A stretch of 25,151 nucleotides of DNA from an uncultured Oscillospiraceae bacterium (GTDB taxonomy: Bacteria > Bacillota > Clostridia > Oscillospirales > Oscillospiraceae): the NCBI GenBank assembly GCA_910588365.1, contig CAJUQS010000056.1, positions 1 to 25,151 on the forward strand, in the 5' to 3' direction. Shown piece by piece: positions 1 through 7,305 of this stretch (position 1 is the stretch's first letter; every line of letters begins with the position of its first letter). The notes below the pieces were generated by a model that saw nothing but the letters and a program-made list of their open reading frames with translations, was not told the origin of the DNA and did not search any database. Both the position numbers and the translations under genes were made by a program.

Positions 1-221
1 CGCCCGCCTTGGCGGCATATTTTCCGCCCTGACTGCGTTAAAAATCCTTGCAATCCGTCAGGATTGCTGCGGCTTTTTGCCTTGCAGGACAAAAAACCTA
101 TCTCGCCAATCCGAACACGCTGAGATATTAAACAGGCTCTTGGAATGTCCCCAGTATAGGAAATCCCGGGAGAAAAATCCACCAATTTTCCCTTGCAATT
201 GCGCCCGTGATCCGAACACCG
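1..221. other. Intergenic region with small inverted repeats at window edge
   Basis: No gene is supported here. The stretch lies downstream of the histidine kinase on the minus strand. It holds a short hairpin, GCAATCC (50-56) with GGATTGC (61-67), and CCGCC (4-8) with GGCGG (11-15). Positions 12-60 loosely resemble the reverse complement of the last 50 bases of the window, so both could be pieces of one interspersed repeat family. No clear poly-U terminator follows the kinase. Confidence 0.35.
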
Positions 222-1259
222 TCAGAACGCCCCCTCCGCAATGGGCAGCGAGAAATAGAAGCGCACCCCGTCCTCCCGGTTCTCCGCCCCGTAGGGCATG
301 TGGTGCATGGAGAGAATCTGTGCCGTAATGGACAGGCCCAGCCCGGAGCCGCTGTAGGACGCGCCGCTGTCCCGGTAAAATTTGGTCCAGATCCTGGGCA
401 GCTCCTCCTGTGGAATCTGCCTGCCCTGGTTGAAGACCGAGACATGCAGCGCACCGCCCTGCGCGGCCACCTCCAGCCGCAGCGTACCGCCGGGGCGCAC
501 ATTCTTTCTGGCGTTGACAAGCAGATTGCCCAGGGCCTGCTCCATGCGCCGCCGGTCCGCCCGGACGTATACCGCCCCCTCCGGCAATGCGTAGTCCAGC
601 GCAAAGTCCGTACCGGGCGCGTCCAGCAGAAGCCGCCCGGCCACCGTCTCCGCCAGCTCCACAAAGTCGAACCGGGTGACGTTGAGCCGCGCGGCCCCGC
701 TCTCCAGGGCCGACAGATCCAGCAAGGTCACAATCAGGCCGTTCATCCGCTCCGTCTCGGAGACGATGATCCGGGCATACTTCTGCTTTTTCGCCTCGTC
801 CGTCTCGTCCTGCAGGCCCTCGGCGTAGGCCCGGATGATGCCCAGCGGGGTTTTCATCTCGTGGGACAGGCTGTCCACCAGCTCCCTGCGCTCATCCAGG
901 GCCCCCTCCAGGCGGGCCAGGGCCTGCTGGAGATTTTCAGCCATGGTGTTCAGGCTGGCGGACAGCTCTCCGAATTCATCCGTTGAGGCAAGGTCGCAGG
1001 GGGCGGAAAAGTCCAGCCCCGCCATGCGCTTTGCGGAGGCGTTCAGCCTGGCAAGCGGTCTTGTGATGAAGCGGCCCATAAGCAGGTCAATCCCGACCAC
1101 CAGCAGAGAGACAAACCCCAGCCAAATCAGAAAGGAGGCGTCCTCGCTGACAGGAAGGCCGGCAGAGAGGATGTAAGAGGCTATCAGCGCGGCTCCCGCC
1201 AGCTTGGAGAGGAGCAAAACCTTCTTCCGCACGGTGCGGAGGGAAAAGGCCCCCCTCAT
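222..1259 (-). CDS. Sensor histidine kinase (HAMP, HisKA, HATPase_c)
   Basis: Membrane histidine kinase of 345 residues that should phosphorylate the response regulator encoded just upstream. Two membrane segments (about 15-37 and 42-64) are separated by only a few polar residues, so almost no extracellular sensor domain exists. A HAMP-like linker follows (about 62-118). The HisKA box contains SHEMKTPLG with phospho-acceptor His133, and the ATPase domain shows an N-box (NLLVNARKN) and the GSGLGLSI G2 box near the C-terminus. The ATG overlaps the regulator's TGA (ATGA), and a GAGG site sits 7 bases upstream inside the regulator gene, indicating translational coupling. The stimulus is unknown; the very short loop suggests sensing within the membrane or through a partner protein. 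Confidence 0.93.
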   Translation of the reverse strand: MRGAFSLRTVRKKVLLLSKLAGAALIASYILSAGLPVSEDASFLIWLGFVSLLVVGIDLLMGRFITRPLARLNASAKRMAGLDFSAPCDLASTDEFGELSASLNTMAENLQQALARLEGALDERRELVDSLSHEMKTPLGIIRAYAEGLQDETDEAKKQKYARIIVSETERMNGLIVTLLDLSALESGAARLNVTRFDFVELAETVAGRLLLDAPGTDFALDYALPEGAVYVRADRRRMEQALGNLLVNARKNVRPGGTLRLEVAAQGGALHVSVFNQGRQIPQEELPRIWTKFYRDSGASYSGSGLGLSITAQILSMHHMPYGAENREDGVRFYFSLPIAEGAF

Positions 1260-1924
1260 TCCGCCACCTCAAACTTGTAGCCGGAGCGGATCAGCGTGAC
1301 GATATGCCTGCCCTCGTCCCCCAGCTTCTGCCGCAGGGTCTTGACGTGGGTGTCCACGGTGCGGGTCGTCCCCTCGAAGTCGTAGCCCCAGATGCGGCTG
1401 AGCAGCTGCTCCCGGCTGAAGACCTGCCCCGGGTGCGCCATGAGGAGTGCCAGCAGCTCGTACTCCTTGTGGGTCAGCGCAATCTCACCGCCGCGCAGGC
1501 AGACCCTGCGGGAGCGGGGCTGGAGCAGAATCTCCCCGGCGCTGACCGACTCCACATCCGCCGCCGCGGAGCGGCGCAGGAGGGCGTTCACCTTCGCCAG
1601 CAGCACCCGAGGGCTGAAGGGCTTTGTCATGTAGTCGTCCGCGCCGCAGCCGTAGCCCCGCAGCTTGTCGTCCTCCTCTCCCCTGGCGGTGAGCATGATG
1701 ATGGGCATATTGCTCGCCTCCCGCGCCATTTTGCACACGGAGAACCCGTCCAGATGGGGCATCATCACGTCCAGGATCATCAGATCCACGGGCGCGCTCC
1801 TCAGGATGTCCATGGCCTCCACGCCGTCGCCGGCGGAGCGACAGGCGTGCCCGCCGTTTCGCATATAGTCCGCGATGATCTCCCCCATGGCCGCCTCATC
1901 TTCCACAATCAGAATATTCGCCAT
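1256..1924 (-). CDS. OmpR/PhoB-family response regulator
   Basis: DNA-binding response regulator of 222 residues. The N-terminal receiver domain starts MANILIVEDE, with acidic-pocket residues near 8-10, phospho-acceptor Asp52 in LMILDVMMP, and the conserved Lys in TKPFSPR. The C-terminal half is a winged helix containing LTHKEYELLALL and GTTRTVDTHVKTLRQKLG. The start is set at 1924, where GGGAGG precedes the ATG at good spacing; an upstream in-frame ATG at 2005 would overlap the citrate synthase gene and lacks family similarity. It begins 35 bases after the citrate synthase stop and overlaps the kinase by four bases, so all three are probably one transcript. Target genes are unknown. Confidence 0.94.
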   Translation of the reverse strand: MANILIVEDEAAMGEIIADYMRNGGHACRSAGDGVEAMDILRSAPVDLMILDVMMPHLDGFSVCKMAREASNMPIIMLTARGEEDDKLRGYGCGADDYMTKPFSPRVLLAKVNALLRRSAAADVESVSAGEILLQPRSRRVCLRGGEIALTHKEYELLALLMAHPGQVFSREQLLSRIWGYDFEGTTRTVDTHVKTLRQKLGDEGRHIVTLIRSGYKFEVAE

Positions 1925-1959
1925 AACGCCTCCCAGCTCCTGTCCGCAGCGGCGGACGC

Positions 1960-3336
1960 CTACCGGCTTTCCATGGGGATGTAGTCCTGCTTCTCCTCCA
2001 CGCACTCGTACCGGGGGCGGATCAGCTTTCCGCCGGCGGAGAGCTCCTCCATCCGGTGGGCGCTCCAGCCGGAGATTCTGGCCACCGCGAACAGCGGCGT
2101 GTACAGCTCCTTGGGCAGTCCCAGCATCTCATAGACCAGGCCGCTGTAAAAGTCGATGTTGGTGGAGATGGCCCTCTTGTTCCGCCGCTCCATCAAAAGC
2201 GCCTTGCCCACCCGCTCCACGTTCTCATAGAGCGCCAGATCCAGCTCACGGCCCTTCTCCGCCGCCAGGTGCCGGACATAGGAGCGGAACACCTCGCAGC
2301 GTGGATCACTCCTGGTATACACCGCGTGGCCCAGGCCGTAGATGAGGCCGCTGCCGTCAAAGGCCTCCCGGTCCAGAATCCTGGACAGATAGCACCCCAC
2401 GGCCTCCTCGTCCCGCCAGTCGGCCACGTGCTCCTTGATGTCCTCCATCATGGCCATGACCTTGCTGTTGGCGCCGCCGTGGCGGGGCCCCTTCAGGGAG
2501 GCCATGGCGGCGGCGATGGCGGAGTAGGTGTCCGTACCGGAGGAGGTGACCACGTGGTTGGTAAAGGTGGAGTTGTTGCCGCCGCCGTGGTCGGCGTGGA
2601 GGACCAGGGCAACGTCCAGCGTGCGGGCCTCCAGGGCGGTGTAGCTCCGGTCCTCCCGGAGCATCCGCAAAAAGTTCTCCGCCGTGGACAGCTCGGGCTG
2701 GGGCACGTGGATAAAGAGGCTCTCCCCGGTGTAGTACCGCCACGCCTGGTAGGCGTAGATGGCCAGCACGGGCATGTTGCTGAGCAGCTGGAGGGACTGG
2801 CGCAGCACGTTATCCAGGCCGACGTCGTTGGCCTTGTCGTCGTAGCAGTACAGTGTCAGGATGGCCCGCTGCATGGTGTTCATCAGATCCTGGGGCGGAG
2901 CCTTCATGATGATGTCCCGGAAGAAGTTGGTGGGCAGGGTGCGGTAGGACGCCAGTTGGCCGCAGAAGGCGTCCAGCTGCTCCCGGTCGGGCAGCTTGCC
3001 GAACAGCAGCAGGTAGGCCGCCTCCTCAAAGGCGAACCGGCCCCGCCCCTCGGAGCCCTTCACCAGCTCCCGGCAGTCGATGCCCCTGTAGTAGAGCACG
3101 CCGTCGGCGGGAAGGATGTGCTCGTCCTCCGTGACCGTATAGGACTGGATCTCCGCCACCCGGGTCAGGCCCGTCAGCACGCCGCGCCCGTCCTCGTCCC
3201 GGAGGCCCCGCTTGACGTTGTACGCCCGGTACAGCCTGGGGTCGATGTAGTTCTCCCTCTCCCACTGCTCCCTCAGCGCCAGAATGGCGGGGGTGATCTC
3301 GCAGTACGCGTTCTCGCGGTTCTCATTCCAAATCAT
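1960..3336 (-). CDS. gltA: Citrate synthase
   Basis: Condenses acetyl-CoA with oxaloacetate to citrate, feeding 2-oxoglutarate and glutamate synthesis in an anaerobe with a partial TCA cycle. The protein is about 458 residues, a normal length. Catalytic signatures are present: LHADHGGGNNST (first His region, about 246-257), YGLGHAVYTRSDPR with His337, and NIDFYSG with Asp395, matching the His-His-Asp triad of the family. The start at 3336 (MIWNEN) is chosen because AAAGGAG lies 8 bases upstream and the mapped promoter would start transcription near 3375, too close to the alternative ATG at 3375. A two-component system follows in the same direction. Which stereochemical type (Si or Re) it is cannot be tested here, but the motifs are those of the common Si family. 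Confidence 0.96.
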   Translation of the reverse strand: MIWNENRENAYCEITPAILALREQWERENYIDPRLYRAYNVKRGLRDEDGRGVLTGLTRVAEIQSYTVTEDEHILPADGVLYYRGIDCRELVKGSEGRGRFAFEEAAYLLLFGKLPDREQLDAFCGQLASYRTLPTNFFRDIIMKAPPQDLMNTMQRAILTLYCYDDKANDVGLDNVLRQSLQLLSNMPVLAIYAYQAWRYYTGESLFIHVPQPELSTAENFLRMLREDRSYTALEARTLDVALVLHADHGGGNNSTFTNHVVTSSGTDTYSAIAAAMASLKGPRHGGANSKVMAMMEDIKEHVADWRDEEAVGCYLSRILDREAFDGSGLIYGLGHAVYTRSDPRCEVFRSYVRHLAAEKGRELDLALYENVERVGKALLMERRNKRAISTNIDFYSGLVYEMLGLPKELYTPLFAVARISGWSAHRMEELSAGGKLIRPRYECVEEKQDYIPMESR

Positions 3337-3381
3337 CGCGTCAGACTCCTTTCGCCGGTACGGCAGTTCGTTCAATTTGCA

Positions 3382-3410
3382 AGTATATCATACTTATCTT
3401 TCATTTTCAA
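3382..3410 (-). promoter_or_regulatory. Promoter of citrate synthase
   Basis: On the minus strand TTGAAA (3405-3410) and TATACT (3382-3387) are 17 bases apart, and TGA just before the -10 makes it an extended -10. The sequence from the -10 into the start region (3372-3390) matches 18 of 19 bases of the sortase promoter at 10893-10911. Confidence 0.75.
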
Positions 3411-3490
3411 TGGTAATTTTCCTGAATTTTTTCAAATTCCCATTTATACACGCATGAAGATACCAATATACATGCACAAGCCCCCTCATC

Positions 3491-4654
3491 TCAGGGCAGA
3501 ACGCCCTCGCCGGCCTTCCCCCAGGCCGCCAGCAGTGCCTCCAGCTCCGGCTCCCCGGGCGACATGTCCAGGTGCTCGGCGTAGAGCACCAGTTCCCCCT
3601 TGACCGCCACCGCCTCCAGCCCGCCGGGGACCACCCAGGCGGCGTCCAGGCCCTCGATCTCCACCGGCCGGAAGCTCCCCTCACCGCGGGCGAAGGTGGA
3701 TCCCTCCATCAGAGCCCGGACCAGGGTGTCCCGCAGGGCGGGAACGCGCAGGCGGTAGACGTACTGATACAGCCAAGCCTGATCGCCCCCGGGCTGCTCC
3801 ACCACCTCAAAGGTCTCCCAGTAGCCGGCCAGCGGGGAGCGGGTATGGGTGACAGAGCTCTCCCGGTCGCTGAACATGGCATCGGTCCGCTCCCCCTCTA
3901 TCCCCAGATCGTCCAGGACGATATAGGGCCCGTCGGGCTCCGCCGGCAGATCCCGGGAGTTTGTGAAAAGGAGCTGGACGCCGGCGGACAGCAGGAACAG
4001 AAACGCCAGACAGGTCAGCGCCCGGTCGGCAAATCTGCGCAGGCGGTTCTCCCGGGGATTGTGGTCCAGGGGCCGGCCCTTTTTCAGATCGAAGTAGATG
4101 CGGTTGATCTTCCAGGTGCTGTAGACCAGCTGGCAGAGCAGACCCAGCAGCCAGAGCCCGTAGGAGATGAACAGCCCGGGGAGCTGGACGAACCGCTTGA
4201 CGGCCTCCCACTGCCACTGGGGCCGGCTGAGGCCCAGAACGCTGACAGCCGCCAAGGCGGCAACCCCGATGGAGAGGGCCAGGCTCCACCAGAAATTCCG
4301 CTGGACGGTCTTGACCGTGGCCGCCTGCTGGCGGGGGTCGGCGTAGAACTCCGGCGCGCCGCTGCCTTCCGGCGCACGGAAGATGTGGAGGAACCCCCGG
4401 CTGTCAACGTGCTCCCAGCCGCAGTCCTCGAACACCGCCAGCTGTCCCTCGCTGAGCCCCGGCTCCTCCATGAAGCCGGAGCAGAACGCCTCAATCCGGT
4501 ACCGGGCAGCGCTGGGCTCCACGGGGACAAACCTGCTCAGACGGTTCCCCCGCTTCACCAGCCTCCAGCCTTTGGCCTCCATGTCGCTGTAAAATTTCTC
4601 GTTCTCCCCCAGCTCGTACTCCCCGGGGTGAAAGCGGTATCGCACGTTCCTCAT
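3491..4654 (-). CDS. DUF2812 domain membrane protein
   Basis: A 387-residue protein of unknown function. The N-terminal part (about 8-100) has the DUF2812 pattern: YELGENEKFYSDMEAKGW, then RYRIEAF. Three membrane segments follow (about 121-143, 157-179 and 212-230), then a soluble tail of about 155 residues that is probably outside the membrane and longer than in many relatives. Its ATG overlaps the stop of the PadR gene (ATGA), the usual arrangement for this family, so the two are co-translated. By analogy with other PadR-linked membrane proteins, a role in membrane stress or drug response is plausible, but nothing in the sequence proves it. Confidence 0.85.
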   Translation of the reverse strand: MRNVRYRFHPGEYELGENEKFYSDMEAKGWRLVKRGNRLSRFVPVEPSAARYRIEAFCSGFMEEPGLSEGQLAVFEDCGWEHVDSRGFLHIFRAPEGSGAPEFYADPRQQAATVKTVQRNFWWSLALSIGVAALAAVSVLGLSRPQWQWEAVKRFVQLPGLFISYGLWLLGLLCQLVYSTWKINRIYFDLKKGRPLDHNPRENRLRRFADRALTCLAFLFLLSAGVQLLFTNSRDLPAEPDGPYIVLDDLGIEGERTDAMFSDRESSVTHTRSPLAGYWETFEVVEQPGGDQAWLYQYVYRLRVPALRDTLVRALMEGSTFARGEGSFRPVEIEGLDAAWVVPGGLEAVAVKGELVLYAEHLDMSPGEPELEALLAAWGKAGEGVLP

Positions 4655-4959
4655 TTCTCCACCTCCATAAGCTTTCCGTCCGCCACCAGGCGCTTGAGGC
4701 GGGCGTATTCCGCCAGCAGGGCGTCCCGCCCCGCCCCGGTGATGGCGTAGTTCTTCCGGCGGCCCTCCTCGCTGGTCAGGACGATGAGCCCCTCCCGGCT
4801 CATCCGGCTGAGGACCCCGTACAGGGTCCCCGGCCCCATCACCAGCCGCCCACCGGACAGCTCCTTAATGCGCTGCATCATGCCGTAGCCGTGGCCCGGC
4901 TTCAGCAGCGCCAGCAGAATGTAGTACATGGCCTCGGTCATGGGCCCCTGCTCCGCCAC
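4651..4959 (-). CDS. PadR-family transcriptional repressor
   Basis: Small winged-helix repressor of 102 residues. The family core is clear: MTEAMYYILLALLKPGHGYGMMQRI, then GTLYGVLSRMSREGLI and GRRKNYAITGAGRDAL. The start is placed at a GTG at 4959 because GGGAGG lies 8 bases upstream; translation from an ATG at 4941 (MTEAMYY) is possible, and the longer frame from 5037 would begin upstream of the promoter's start site. It probably represses its own operon through the inverted repeat at 4977-5012. The inducer is unknown. Confidence 0.9.
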   Translation of the reverse strand: MAEQGPMTEAMYYILLALLKPGHGYGMMQRIKELSGGRLVMGPGTLYGVLSRMSREGLIVLTSEEGRRKNYAITGAGRDALLAEYARLKRLVADGKLMEVEK

Positions 4960-4976
4960 GGCGTCCACCTCCCCAT

Positions 4977-5037
4977 CTATTATGCGTCTCAATATATCGC
5001 GTAGCATAATAGTAGCACAGGGCGCCGTCCTTGTCAA
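4977..5037 (-). promoter_or_regulatory. Promoter and inverted-repeat operator of the PadR-DUF2812 operon
   Basis: On the minus strand TTGACA (5032-5037) is followed after 17 bases by TACTAT (5009-5014). A perfect 9-base inverted repeat, CTATTATGC (4977-4985) and GCATAATAG (5004-5012), with an 18-base spacer starts inside the -10 and ends just before the ribosome binding site. This is the expected place for a self-repressing PadR operator. Confidence 0.7.
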
Positions 5038-5091
5038 GGAGCGGGTGCCGTGGTATTCTGAAAAAAACTTTTTAATTTTTTTGCGTTCCCG

Positions 5092-5120
5092 TCAACACTT
5101 CCCCCCGCCCATCCGTTATA
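5092..5120 (+). promoter_or_regulatory. Possible ECF-type promoter of the sigma factor gene
   Basis: TCAACA (5092-5097), a 16-base gap, then CGTTATA (5114-5120). The AAC / CGT layout resembles promoters used by ECF sigma factors and a similar pair occurs before the DUF4349 gene (17733-17757). No good sigma-A promoter is seen here. This would mean the sigma factor transcribes its own gene. Confidence 0.4.
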
Positions 5121-5155
5121 CGGGTGTAAACGCCGACAGAGAGGAGAGGGACAAC

Positions 5156-5620
5156 ATGGTTGAGGAGCTGTATGCCGCCTTCTATGACGAGCTGCTGCGC
5201 TACTGCGTTTCCGTCGCGCGGCAGCAGGCTGCGGCGGAGGACCTGGTCCAGGAGACCTACCTGCGGGCCCTGGGCCACCTGGACAGCCTGGAGGATCTGA
5301 GCCGGAGCCAGCGGCGGGCGTGGCTGTACAAGACGGCCAGGAACCTGTATATCGACCGCGTCCGAAAGGCGTCCCGGGAGACGGCGGTGGAGCAGGAACA
5401 GCTGGAGATCCACTCCTTTGAGGAGGATTTCGGCCAGGTGGCGGTGGGGCAGCTGGTGGACCGCCTGCCGGAGAGCGAGCGGGCCCTCTTTGCCCTGCGC
5501 TACTTCGAGGGGTACAACGCCACGGAGCTGGGGGACCTGTTCGATCTGCCCCCCTCCACGGTCCGGGCCCGGCTGGCCTCGGCCAGGAAAAAAATGATGG
5601 ATTGGTATGTGGAACCATAA
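5156..5620 (+). CDS. ECF-type RNA polymerase sigma factor
   Basis: Group 4 sigma factor of 154 residues that redirects RNA polymerase. Region 2 contains FYDELLRYC and AAEDLVQETYLRAL, and region 4 contains LPESERALFALRYFEGYNA followed by the helix-turn-helix LPPSTVRARLASARKKM. The start is the ATG at 5156, preceded by GAGGAGAGG; the upstream frame has no matching site. The next gene starts 15 bases downstream, so the two form an operon. No gene for a membrane anti-sigma factor is nearby, which is unusual for this class. Confidence 0.92.
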   Translation: MVEELYAAFYDELLRYCVSVARQQAAAEDLVQETYLRALGHLDSLEDLSRSQRRAWLYKTARNLYIDRVRKASRETAVEQEQLEIHSFEEDFGQVAVGQLVDRLPESERALFALRYFEGYNATELGDLFDLPPSTVRARLASARKKMMDWYVEP

Positions 5621-5635
5621 ATTCAGGAGGTATTC

Positions 5636-6835
5636 ATGATGGAAAAGAAGAAAAAACTGCTGGTAAAGGCGGCTGTCTGCGACACGCGGAAGGTCAGCGA
5701 GAGCACCCTGGCCGCCTATGAGAAGGTGACAATCTCGTGCGGCCTGCTGCTGGCGAACCGGGAGTCCCGGGATCTGCTGGGGCGCTGCGGCGTGGAGATC
5801 AAGGCCGCCCAGGCGATGGACATGGAGGACGACGTGCGCGTCACCTCCATCAACGGGAAGTTCGACATCCGCCCCGGCCAGCCGGTCCCGGCGGAGAAGA
5901 GCTACCTGATGGTCAACGGCAGGCTGGACATCGCCCCGGGCAGCGAGGCGCAGGTCAAGGGCTATGCCGGCATGACGGTCAACGGGAAAATTTTCTGCCC
6001 GGAGAGCATGGCACCCCTGCTGTCCAACGTGAATCTCAACGGCAAGCTGGAGACCTACCCTGACGGGGCCGTCCTGCTGAAGGGCACCGCTGTGCTGGAC
6101 CGCACCTTCCGCCTGCGGGCCAGGGAGGGTGCGCTGTACCACGCCGCCCGCCGGGTGGTGGCCCTGGCCCCGGACATCGGCTTTGAGGCGCTGGCGGAGA
6201 AAAACGTGCGCTTTTCCACCCAGGAGCTGTTCGTGGCGGAGAGCCTTGCGGAGGCCGCGGTGCCCCTCTTCGGCGATCAGACGGACATCCAGATCCTGCC
6301 CGACGGCTGCGCCCTGGTAAACGACAGCGCGGTGCTGGACGAAACCCTGCTCCGCCGCTTCGGCGGAAAGCTGTACGTGCGGGGGGATCTGGTCCTCCCC
6401 GGGGGCTGCGCCCCCCTGCTGAAGCAGATCTCGTATCTGCGGGTGGAGGGGACCCTGCTGGCGGCCAGGGGACTGGAGGACGCCGTCCACAGTCTGGACG
6501 CGGTATACGAGTCCCTGTGCATCGTTGGCGGCACCCTGCTCATCGACCGTGTCAACGTCACGGTGAGCCGGGCCGCGCTGGAGCAGGCGGAGGACGGGCT
6601 GAGCGTCAGGGACTGCGTCAACGTGCGCTTTGACCCGGATGTGCCCGCCGACCTGATCCGGGAGCGGCTGGTGAGCCTTACCGACTGCGTCACCGTCACC
6701 TGCACGCCGGAGCAGCGGGCGGCCATCGAGGCCGTGGCGAGGGACGTGACGAATCTGGGCGCCGGCACGGACCGGGCCGATCCGGCGGACGCGGAGGATA
6801 CCGCCCGCATCCAGGCCGCCCTGTACGCCCTGTAA
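5636..6835 (+). CDS. Uncharacterised repeat protein, probable beta-solenoid, partner of ECF sigma
   Basis: I do not recognise a named family. The 399-residue protein has no signal peptide and no membrane segment, so it is probably cytoplasmic. Short repeats are visible: SINGKFDI, MVNGRLDI, MTVNGKIF and VNLNGKLE at about 25-residue spacing in the first third, then LYVRGDLVL, YLRVEGTLL, LCIVGGTLL and LSVRDCVNV in the second half. Alternating hydrophobic residues with turn glycines suggest stacked beta strands, as in bactofilins or other right-handed solenoids. Many Cys residues are scattered. AGGAGG sits 5 bases before the ATG at 5636 and 8 before a second ATG at 5639, so either could be the start. 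Co-transcription with the sigma factor suggests it regulates that factor or is its effector; this is inference. Confidence 0.8.
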   Translation: MMEKKKKLLVKAAVCDTRKVSESTLAAYEKVTISCGLLLANRESRDLLGRCGVEIKAAQAMDMEDDVRVTSINGKFDIRPGQPVPAEKSYLMVNGRLDIAPGSEAQVKGYAGMTVNGKIFCPESMAPLLSNVNLNGKLETYPDGAVLLKGTAVLDRTFRLRAREGALYHAARRVVALAPDIGFEALAEKNVRFSTQELFVAESLAEAAVPLFGDQTDIQILPDGCALVNDSAVLDETLLRRFGGKLYVRGDLVLPGGCAPLLKQISYLRVEGTLLAARGLEDAVHSLDAVYESLCIVGGTLLIDRVNVTVSRAALEQAEDGLSVRDCVNVRFDPDVPADLIRERLVSLTDCVTVTCTPEQRAAIEAVARDVTNLGAGTDRADPADAEDTARIQAALYAL

Positions 6836-6859
6836 CCGCTTTCCACCACTTCTCACATA

Positions 6860-6895
6860 GGGCCCCCCGGCCGGCGGAGGCCGGCCGGGGGGCCC
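6860..6895 (+). terminator. Strong GC-rich hairpin after the sigma operon
   Basis: A perfect 16-base stem (6860-6875 with 6880-6895) and GGAG loop. It is followed by a moderately T-rich ATTTTGTT. CACATAG directly precedes it, close to the TGACATA seen beside other hairpins here. Confidence 0.75.
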
Positions 6896-6964
6896 ACTGG
6901 GATTTTGTTCAATCTTACCGGATTTTTGCGGGCTGTTTTCCCCGATTTACGGCGAAATCGCCAC

Positions 6965-6993
6965 TTGACGGATGGATACTTTTGCCGTACACT
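6965..6993 (+). promoter_or_regulatory. Promoter of the T-box metNIQ operon
   Basis: TTGACG (6965-6970) and TACACT (6988-6993) are spaced 17 bases apart, placing the transcription start near 7000, just before the leader RNA. Confidence 0.75.
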
Positions 6994-6999
6994 AGATAC

Positions 7000-7285
7000 A
7001 ATTCAACCACAAGCAAAGGCAGCGAAGAGAAGAGTAGGCAGTGAGGTACGCATCAGAGAGCCCGGTTGGTGGGAAAGGGCGCGAAGGGCACTGCTGAACA
7101 TGGTCTTGGAGCCGCGCACCGAAGTATACGGGATGTATGCCTAGGCCGCGACGGGTGCGCCCGTTATAGCGTCGGAGTATGTTTGTACTCGTTGAGGCCC
7201 CTGCCGCGAGGGAGGGGCGAACCAAGGTGGTACCACGGTGATTTTTGCGCCGTCCTTGATGATCTCATCAGGGACGGCTTTTTTG
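7000..7285 (+). ncRNA. T-box riboswitch, probably methionine-specific
   Basis: The leader carries the hallmark T-box sequence AAGGTGGTACCACGG (7224-7238), whose TGGT bulge (7228-7231) would pair with an ACCA tRNA end. Stem I features are visible: AGTA (7033-7036) opposite GAA (7096-7098), GCAGTG pairing with CACTGC, and the GGTTGGTG distal loop. The codon after the GAA is ATG (7100-7102) followed by G, the expected specifier for methionine, consistent with the downstream methionine transporter. A terminator ends the leader: stem arms 7249-7262 and 7265-7278, then TTTTTT (7279-7284). Uncharged tRNA-Met should stabilise the antiterminator and turn on metNIQ. Confidence 0.93.
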
Positions 7286-7305
7286 CGTTCAGAAGGAGGG
7301 ACAAT

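Noticed and set aside
2056..3603. 515-codon plus-strand open frame
   Set aside because: Antisense to citrate synthase, with low-complexity composition and no ribosome site.
5072..6856. 594-codon minus-strand open frame
   Set aside because: Antisense to the sigma factor and repeat protein; no motifs and no ribosome site.
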